This document shows positions 42,501 through 51,500 of a stretch of DNA of 64,000 nt, piece after piece. Within the stretch, counting starts at the first letter, position 1, and each line of letters opens with the position of its first letter. Below the pieces are notes generated by a model. That model was given only the letters and a program-made list of their open reading frames with translations, ran no database searches and had not been told where the DNA came from. A program made the position numbers and the translations under genes. This DNA is from 2-01-FULL-45-10 sp964433975 (lineage in GTDB: Bacteria > Omnitrophota > Gorgyraeia > 2-01-FULL-45-10), in assembly GCA_964433975.1 (NCBI GenBank), contig CAYSSS010000002.1:52346-116345 (forward strand), given 5' to 3'.

Positions 42501-45500
42501 CAAAGCCGGAGGAAAATATTTTTATAGCCATCGCCGAAACCAGATCAGTTTATGGCGAAGGCGAAAAAGATTATGGCCGGTTCGATATCGCCGACTCTGT
42601 TGAATCATGGCGGACGGATGAGAATGGAAAACGTATTTTCACAACCAGCAAATCAAAAGTCGCAGGCCTAACCGACAGAGGTGTGGTGCAGGCGGAAGAG
42701 ACGCTTTACAGGATGGCGCCCGGCGGCACGGATGTTAAGAGCCACGTGTACAACAATTACTACAAAAACCGTGGCAATCGTAAGATGATAGAGGATGCCT
42801 TTTTGCGTTCGGTGATAAACTTCGGTAAATGGGGCTTTGAAGTTGATGCTTATACGGAAGATATAGGCTTCTATCCGACTCTCGTAAATAAAGATAACAA
42901 GCTCGGCGTTGACAGGAGCAAAGAAGCGATTATTACGAAAAAGAGCAAGGTGAAAACCCGGGGCGTCATGCATAATCCGTATTTCCCGGACAAAGACGCT
43001 GAATTCTACACAGTCAGCGAAGTCGAATATTACGATAAAGTGGGCGGCTTATCATATAAGGGTGAACAATGGAGCGATAGGTTCGGCAATCCGGTTGTCG
43101 ATATCAGGATAATCGAAGAGGAGAAGAAGGACAGGGATGGCAAGATAATTCCTGGTACTGGTAAGCGTGTAGTCTCCTATCATTTTAATAGAGACGGTGA
43201 AATCCCGTATAGTACGGCTGTTTCGGCCGAGAAATATACAGCAAAGCTTAATATGAATAGCAGCGTTAAGAAAGGGATTAACAACGCCGAGTTTTTATAT
43301 TTTTATATTAACAGAAAAGAACCTGCAAAGTATTCGCTTTTGGTGAGCGGTAAAGATATGGATGGTAATGATAAGTCGATTCTTTTAAATGACCTATGGA
43401 GTCCATGTGCTTTTAATGATTTGAACCTTCCAAACACGGTAAGCTCCATAACAAGGTCAACCCTAGTAGCTGACTCGCCATGGATAGACGACGATGTTGT
43501 CATAGCCATACCGGTTATAGAGCTTGTGGCAAAAGGTTTAGATCCCGCAAGAATAGATTCAATGTCCATAAGAGTAGATGGACAGCATAGCGAGATAAAG
43601 GTTGGAGACGTTATGCGTTTGGGCGAAGGCAATGTTGTAAATAGCGCATTTACAAAAAAGGATATTGAGGATTACGAAGAAAAACGTGCGAACGTATCTA
43701 CAGATAAATCCGGTAATAAACATATCACTAAGAAAGAAGCTAATGAATCCAGCGAGCTTGAACCAAACCATGTGACTACCGTGGTAAGGCCGGACAATAC
43801 CAGGTGGTATGAGACAAAGAAAATTAAATACAAGAACTATATGGGGCAGTTCGAGGAAGGATCGATTACAACGGTTTACGGGCCAGACGGGCTCTATCCC
43901 ATAGGTACTATTTTTACCGGATCAGGAATCGACGGGAAAGTGGTATTTTATCGTAATGCTACGATTGAAGAAGGGCCATACACGTATGAATTAAGCACTG
44001 ATCCTAAGAACGAGGTTGATCAACGCTTGGTATATAATTCAAAATCCGTAAATCCCGAAAAACCAATTTTTATTTTGGCAGACGGTGTTGTGCGCATTTC
44101 TCATGTAGATAATACGCCTGAGGCTAAAGCATATAATACTCGTGATAATTTGCCATCGGAGTTCCTGTGGAGAAAAGTGTTTGGTACAACAGATCTTGAA
44201 AATAGGGTGAGGGATATAAAATTACCCGCCCTTAGGACCGACGAAATAAATGGCTTAAAGAAAAAGTGCGAAGATGCTTTATCCGGTTCCGATGTTATTG
44301 GACCGGAAGGTAGTGTAAGCGTAGAACCTGCTCCTGTAGTAGTAAGTGACGTAAATAAAAATATCAATGCCGCAATCCTGAGATTACTGCCGATACTGAT
44401 CCTTATCGTATCCCTTATAATCCCCGCTATCAAATTTAGATATAAAAAAGCCGATAAAGACCAGAAAGCTGTGAAGCCTCCAAGCAGCCCAGGGAACGGT
44501 GAAGCAGGGCCGGCGCCCACAGCTGGCTCATCGGTGACCACAGCCGGGGATGTGGCAGCTACCAAAAAGGTAACTATGTGGAGAAGGGCTGCGGGTATTC
44601 TGAAAAAAATAATGCCGGGTAAAATAACGGGCATGCTTATTATGTTTGCCGGCGTTCTGGCATTATCCGGATGTTTCGGAACGGGCGCGCCAATTATTAG
44701 CCCTGCGCTATCAGGAATAGTCCTAACATGGAAACTTTGGGTATTCGCGGTTATGTTTATGCCGCTTGTTATACTTTATAACTATATAACGGGCTTGGTG
44801 AAATCGCTGTGGGTGAAGGCGCACAAGTCATCTATATTAGATGTCCTGGAAAATGCCGAGAAAGGGGGATCCAAGTGTATAGATAGCGATTCGCTTGGTA
44901 AATCAACAACCCGCTTTATGAAGAATGTAATGGGAAGCGAAGATAAAGATATAAACATGAATACTGTTACGCCAGGTGCTGCCGGCGGAGTTTACTTTAG
45001 AACCGCAGACGGTAACATGGAAGGACTATTTTCGTTTCAGTTATTTCATATATACGCGTTACTCAGCAATTTTTATAAGAATGATTCGGCAAAGCTTGAG
45101 GCCCTCGACCAATTTGCTAAAATAGTTTCCCTGGCTATAGTGCGAGAGGTAGTGCGGGGTGAGCCGGAGGAGAGATTGGACCTCAAGTACTTTGTCAAGG
45201 GCGACTATGATGAGCACCTGTGGGCGAAGATAGAGATATACTTGAGTCAATACGCGGCGCGGCTTGTTCAAGATATCGCGGCGAACAAAACCGATGAAGT
45301 TAATAAGCTTTGGACCGAATTGCTCACCAAAATTCGACCGGACAAAGAGGCTATAGAGCAGGAAGGTGCTTTGATAAATTCGAGGATTCAGCAATTAAGA
45401 ACAAAGGCCCAAAAAGCCACTGGAAGTAATGCAAATGAGTTGAATCACAATATTACTAAGCTCTCGAACATGAATATAAGCGATTTGGCAGGTGCCGAGG

Positions 45501-48500
45501 TTTTCTTTAAGGGTGTAAAAGAATTTATATCCGGGGAAAAGATAGAGAGAATATCGCACTTCTACGCTGTTTATTATCCGCCCATATTCGCGATGTTTCT
45601 ATCAGTATTGGGAGCAGTTCTGTTTAGAGAAGGAGGAACGATTTCCATATCTGCAATATCAGCAGGTGTCGCGTCGAGCCTGCCATTGTCGATAATCTCC
45701 TTGCCAACACTGGCTCTGGTACTTGGAGTTGTTTCGCTCGGGATAATCATGAGTGAGTTTGTATATATGTACAAATTCAAAACAGGAGGAAATTTAAGAC
45801 GGCTCCTGGCTTTAGCACCGTTTGCTATGTTTTATATAGTGGCGCAGCCCTTTATTACAGGCTCTCCGATAGTTGCAAGTTTCAACATAGCTATATTACT
45901 TCTTGCAGTGGGCGCGATCGCATTAATCGAGGGGATATCTCTCGCCGCGGCTAAAAGATCATTTATCGGTACCGCGCTATTCCACATGTTAAGGCCGGCT
46001 GCCGGCGCCGGAAGGCCGAGAACAATAATGCTGGTTCTTCTAAGATACTTTATCTTCATAGGACTTGGTGTGTGGGGATTTAATGTTATCGGAAACATAA
46101 TAGAGAATACTTATGTACACTTTGGATTGGCAAAGGCGTTTGGTGGAATGGTTCTACTGTCTCTCAATATGGTAAACGTATGGCAGGCATTATGGCTTGG
46201 GCTGCAAACAGTATTTGCGATAATTCCTATGAAGAACAGGGGTGGTTTTGCCGGAGAATTAAGGAAATTAGACAAAAAATACAAGAAGGGTACGATCAGT
46301 TTTGAAGAATATAAAGAGGGTATTAAAAAATTAGAGACTAAATATCTAGTTGCTGATAAGGGCAGGACCGCAATGGTATTGGCTGGGCTTGATCCGCTTA
46401 CCAGTATTACTGTTACGGGGAAGAGTGCGAACGAAGCCACGAGAGAAATATTAAAGCACTTAGATTATCTCGTGACCTATAATTATGAGACGAGAGCTTA
46501 TGCAACCGCTATCTTTAGAGCTTTATTAGGAGAGGAAAGTTTTACCCTTGAGAATAGCAGGACATTCGCGAAGGATTATGGTAGAGCAAGAGTAGCGGCT
46601 ACGCTATGGCTGAACAAACTTCATAATGCCGAAAAAAATTGTAATATTGTATTGTGGGACCCGGCGACACAGCTTAATATTACACCCGAAGACATTACTA
46701 AAGACCCTGAGCTTAGCAATATTAGTATCACGGCTAGCGCGACCGATAAAGACGATATAACCAGGGGGTGGGAACTCCGTCAGGTCGTTGCGCGAATACT
46801 TGGTTATCAAAGTATCGATACCGCCGTAAATATGATAGACATGGCAAAGGTGCTTGCCAATGATGAGCATATGTCGCAGCACATGGCCGTGTTGATATGT
46901 TCCAATAAATATCAGCATAAAAATGCCGATCAGGCTCCAAGCGCACAGACTAACGCTGCCCATGATCTCGAGCTGTGGCAGAGAATAAGATTGGCAAAGC
47001 TAATAAGTTATGCATCGAAAGGCAAAATACCTTGCTCAGTCCTGCACAACCAGACGGTATACCCTTTAAAGAGCGGTTGCATGAACAACATATTCCAGAT
47101 GAACGCGGAGGCGCTCGATATCGACAGCGCTTTCATCTTAGATAGAAATGCCGTAGCCGATGACCTTGAGGCGACATTATCGGATCGTAAGATAATGCGG
47201 GCTGATAAAGATTATGTCGTTAACGTGGCAAGACGCGATACCACCATATATTCATTCATATATCCTCTTGAATCCGCGCACGGCATTGCCATGTCGAGCT
47301 ATAACCCGAAAATAGGGACAGGGTGGGGGAACGAGCAAAATGTTCAGCTTAAAAAGATGCTGCTTGTCATGTCTAATCCTGAGTATCCCAGACTTTCCAT
47401 ATCTTCCGCCGAGAGAGAATCCAGGAAAAGCAGTTTTATGCAAAGATTCTTCGGAGGTATGGGGTTCGGACCCAATGCTCCGCACATAAGCGAGGACTAT
47501 GCAGGCGTTGTCACAAGTTCATATGTGAATATCGCGTTAAATCGAAAAGCGCTGTATGGGCAATCATTGGCTGAATACACAAAGAGGAGGGAATCGTATC
47601 TGGCGACAGAGCAGACAAGCGTTGTTATAAGGTGGCCCTCGGGGCGAGCTAATGTGGTTGAAGACATAATCCTGCAACATATAAACGATTATGGACCCGA
47701 AGGATATGCGGAACGGTTGGCAAATGTAAGCGATGGTAACTTTTACCTTTATAGCCCCGTGAGAGCCCTAACCACATTCCTTACAATAGCTTCTATCCCG
47801 CTTGGATTTAGTCCGTACGTTGGGGCAAGCCTCGTAATGTGGCTTATTGGTATTGTGTTCAATCAGGTTACTACGCTTGGTTTTCTGTTAGCACGGATAA
47901 AAACGGTGGGTTTCTGGGTTGGCCTGGGTAATTGGCTCGGATCGCTCCCGGGTATCATGGCGGCATTCGCGACAAGAGATGTGTTGGAGCAGGTGGGGGC
48001 CATGAAGGCTATTTTTGTTAAGATTACTCATGAGTTCAAGACATCCGGCGCCGGCGGTAGTTTATCAGAATACAACATATTTAAGTACCTTCGAAAGCCA
48101 ACCCCTGCAATGATGAGAAATACGTTCAGGTTTGTGATAATATCCGGGCTTTTTATGTATATTTTGGGATTGAACGCCCTCAGGACACTAGACATAACAA
48201 ACCCGCTTCTATTGATGATAACACTTTTGTACATCATATACTGGACCATAGGGTCATTTGTAGCCGCCAATAAGCCCGGTATGGAAATAGGCTATGGAAT
48301 ATTTAGTGGGTCGGGAGACTGGTGGGCTAAAAGAGCCGGAAATGTATTAGGTGTACTCTATATTTTACTATGGGCCGGCGTGGCTAATCTATTGGGGATA
48401 GGGCTTAATAACGGCCTTAAGGGATTGGGCGATTATTTAGTTTATATAACACTATATTCTGTAATAATAGCCGGCGCCGGATTTATATTCTATAAGGTTA

Positions 48501-51500
48501 TGAAAATATTGTCACCTCCTGTTGCGCCACCCACTACGCCGGTAGAAAAGGTAAAAGTTGAGGATGGCGCTGGAAAAGAAATAGAGGTCGAAAGAGTCAC
48601 TGCTAAGCAGATCGATAAGGAACACGGGCGGCGTTTTAAGTCCGAGTTAATAAAATCATTTTTAGCGACTGTTTTTATTGCCCTTTGCTTTGCTATAACT
48701 CCGATGGCGGGGAAAATTCCGATCTATCTCCCGTCATTAGAGTCCTTCCATACATCAGTGTTTCACTGGTTTGGTATTGAGAATATTCCTTATTTGAGCT
48801 TCGACCTCAGTAAAATGCCGCTTAGGCTATCTTTCGCGGAATTCTTTAAATATATAGCGCTGCCTGTCATTGCTCTTTTTTCGATATACCCGAAGATCAC
48901 TACAATTATAAGTAGAATCTTATCTAAATATTGGCTGAGGGAATACAAAAAGATATATGATAGGATTAAAAAAGAGGCAACTAGTGAAATTCAAAGAGTA
49001 AAAGCCAAGAGCTTGCTTAATAGGCTACAAATACAGATACAGAAAGAGCAGTGGAAGTTGATAAAACAAACCAAGTCAGATATTGATAGAATATTGGAAA
49101 AAGAGGGTAAGGATAAATCCCCTGGACAAGCAGAGCCGTCTGTTACATCGCCCACTAATATAGATGATGCTGTCAGGACCAAAGGTGAGTCCATCACCAC
49201 CCGCGGACTTGCATGGACGGCGACGGGCGCAGGGATAACCGCTCTCGGAATGGCGGCAGCCGCTTACGCCGCGCACGATATAACGGCGTTATCGATAGCT
49301 CTGGGCATTATCGCAAGCTTTGCGCTTATCCACGCTATTATAAATCTCGTTGTACTTACCTATATAAATAGGGCGCTCGGGACACGCGCCGGACCGATCG
49401 CGGAAACAAGAACCGATCCGGATGGCGCCAAATATATATGGACCGCGCCGGAGTTTGACAACCTGCCTAAAATAATTCAGAAGTTAGTGTTACTCCACGA
49501 ACGAACGCATCTATATAAAAACAGAATCCTGTCGGGCAAAATCGTCGCGTATACGTTGCCGATATTGGGGGCATTTAAATATGATATGGAGGCTATATCT
49601 CGAAAAAGAAGATTTATAGGAGAGGTCATAGAGGCTGTATATAAAGGAAACTCGATAAGTAACGTAGAGCTTTTAGGCAGGGCCGGTGGAGACAGGAAAG
49701 TGCTGTTTACATTGGCAGCAAGGTTGAAGAATCTTGCTGAAGAGACCGAGAATGTTACTATAAAGGCGAGAGCTTATTTACTATCAGGATATATCTACTC
49801 CAGATACAGATATTTCGGCAGAGGCGTTGATATAGAGAGAGATTATATAAGCAAAGCGTTGAACGTTATTCGGGGTGCTTCGAAGCGATCGGTAGAAGGG
49901 CCTATTTCGAAATTAAGGATACCGGATGAATACCGCGACTCCGAGCTTTTCATCAATTGTCCGGTAAGGGCTGATCTTTCGCACGGCGGGGCGTCGGACC
50001 TATTTGCCATGACATACGATAGGGGCGGCAGAGCAGTTAATATCGCGCTCAATCTGAACGGTAAGGCCCCGATAGAAATAAGAATTAAGAGACTCGCCGA
50101 ACCGGTCATAAAATTGATATCTAAAGACCTAGGCGTTGAAAAAATCATAGACTCTAAGGGGGAGATATTAGATTATTCTGATAAGAGGGACGATTTAAGA
50201 TTGCTCAAAGCAGCTTTTGTGGTTACCGGGATAATCAGCATAAGGGATACAAGGTCTCTTAAAGATATTTTACAAGATCTGGGCGGCGGCATAGAGTTAG
50301 AGGTATTCGTGGATGTTCCTAAAGGCAGCGGGCTCGGAACGAGCAGCATATTGGGCGCCGCTGTGCTGGATGGTTTATACAGAATATCCGGCCAGGATAA
50401 AACAGAAGATGAAGTCATTGATGCCGGATTATATCTTGAGCAGATTCTGGACGTAGGAGGCGGATGGCAGGATTCTGTTGGAGGTATTGTCGGCGGCATC
50501 AAGGAGATAACTTCGAAACCGGGCAAACCGGAACCGGTTGCTCATGAGATACAGATATCCGATGAATTCACAAGAAAGCTCGAAGGCAGGATTGTTTTAT
50601 ATTACACCGGCGCGAGCCATTTTGCGGGGGACATACTAACTAAGCTGACGGTGGATTATATATCAAGAAACCGCGTTGAACTCGAATCGAGAGAGAGATT
50701 GGTTGCCATGGATCGAGCCATTATAGAGGCAATCCAGCGCGAAGACATAGACAGATTGGGCGAACTTATCGCCGATTTCTGGAAGGAATGGAAGATATTA
50801 AATCCTGAAGCTAGCAATAAGAACATAGAGGAGATATTCGACGCAGTCAAAGATCTGGTAATCGGCGGGAAGCTCTGTGGCGCTGGAGGCGGTGGGTTTG
50901 CCCTATTTATTGCAAAAGAAGGGAAGAAGAAGGAGCTGGAAGACAGGCTTGATACTATGCGCGGGCGTAACAACGCAAGGGTTTATAAAGGCACGATAAA
51001 TAGAAAAGGCCTGTTTGTGTCGAAAAGGCCATTACTTGCCGTATATCCTGAATCTGCTACACAGCTAGTAATCAGGTTCTTAGCTCAAAGAGATATGCCC
51101 CAAGCAACAAAAAATGCTCTAACGCAGAGAATAGGCCAGGAGCAAGCAGGCGTATTGGCCCTGCTGGGCAATAGCGAGATAAAGACAGTCGAAGAAGCAG
51201 CCGAAATATACAAAAATGGACTGGTGAGAAATATAGCGATAGCCGGAGGCATTGGTAGGGAGACTCCTCGTCTTGTAGAAAAAGTTAAAGCTTCTGAAAA
51301 ATATAGCGGTATCAATTGTGACGGGAAGTCTGAAGCTGAGATATTTGAGGCGATCCTGATAGTCAATGGCGTACCAGCAGGAGCTATTATTACAGAGAAG
51401 GCTTCGACTAATACTGAAGAGAATATCAGGAATCTGATGGCCGTTTTGGAAGGCAAGGGCTATACTCCTGAAAATCTGCACAGCATGATAATAATCCAGC

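Noticed and set aside
44640..44690. Internal lipobox-like LSGC after a hydrophobic stretch in the 9457-aa protein
   Set aside because: It lies deep inside a continuous frame after a TM helix; lipobox processing needs an N-terminal signal. It could be a relic of a captured lipoprotein, but nothing else supports that.
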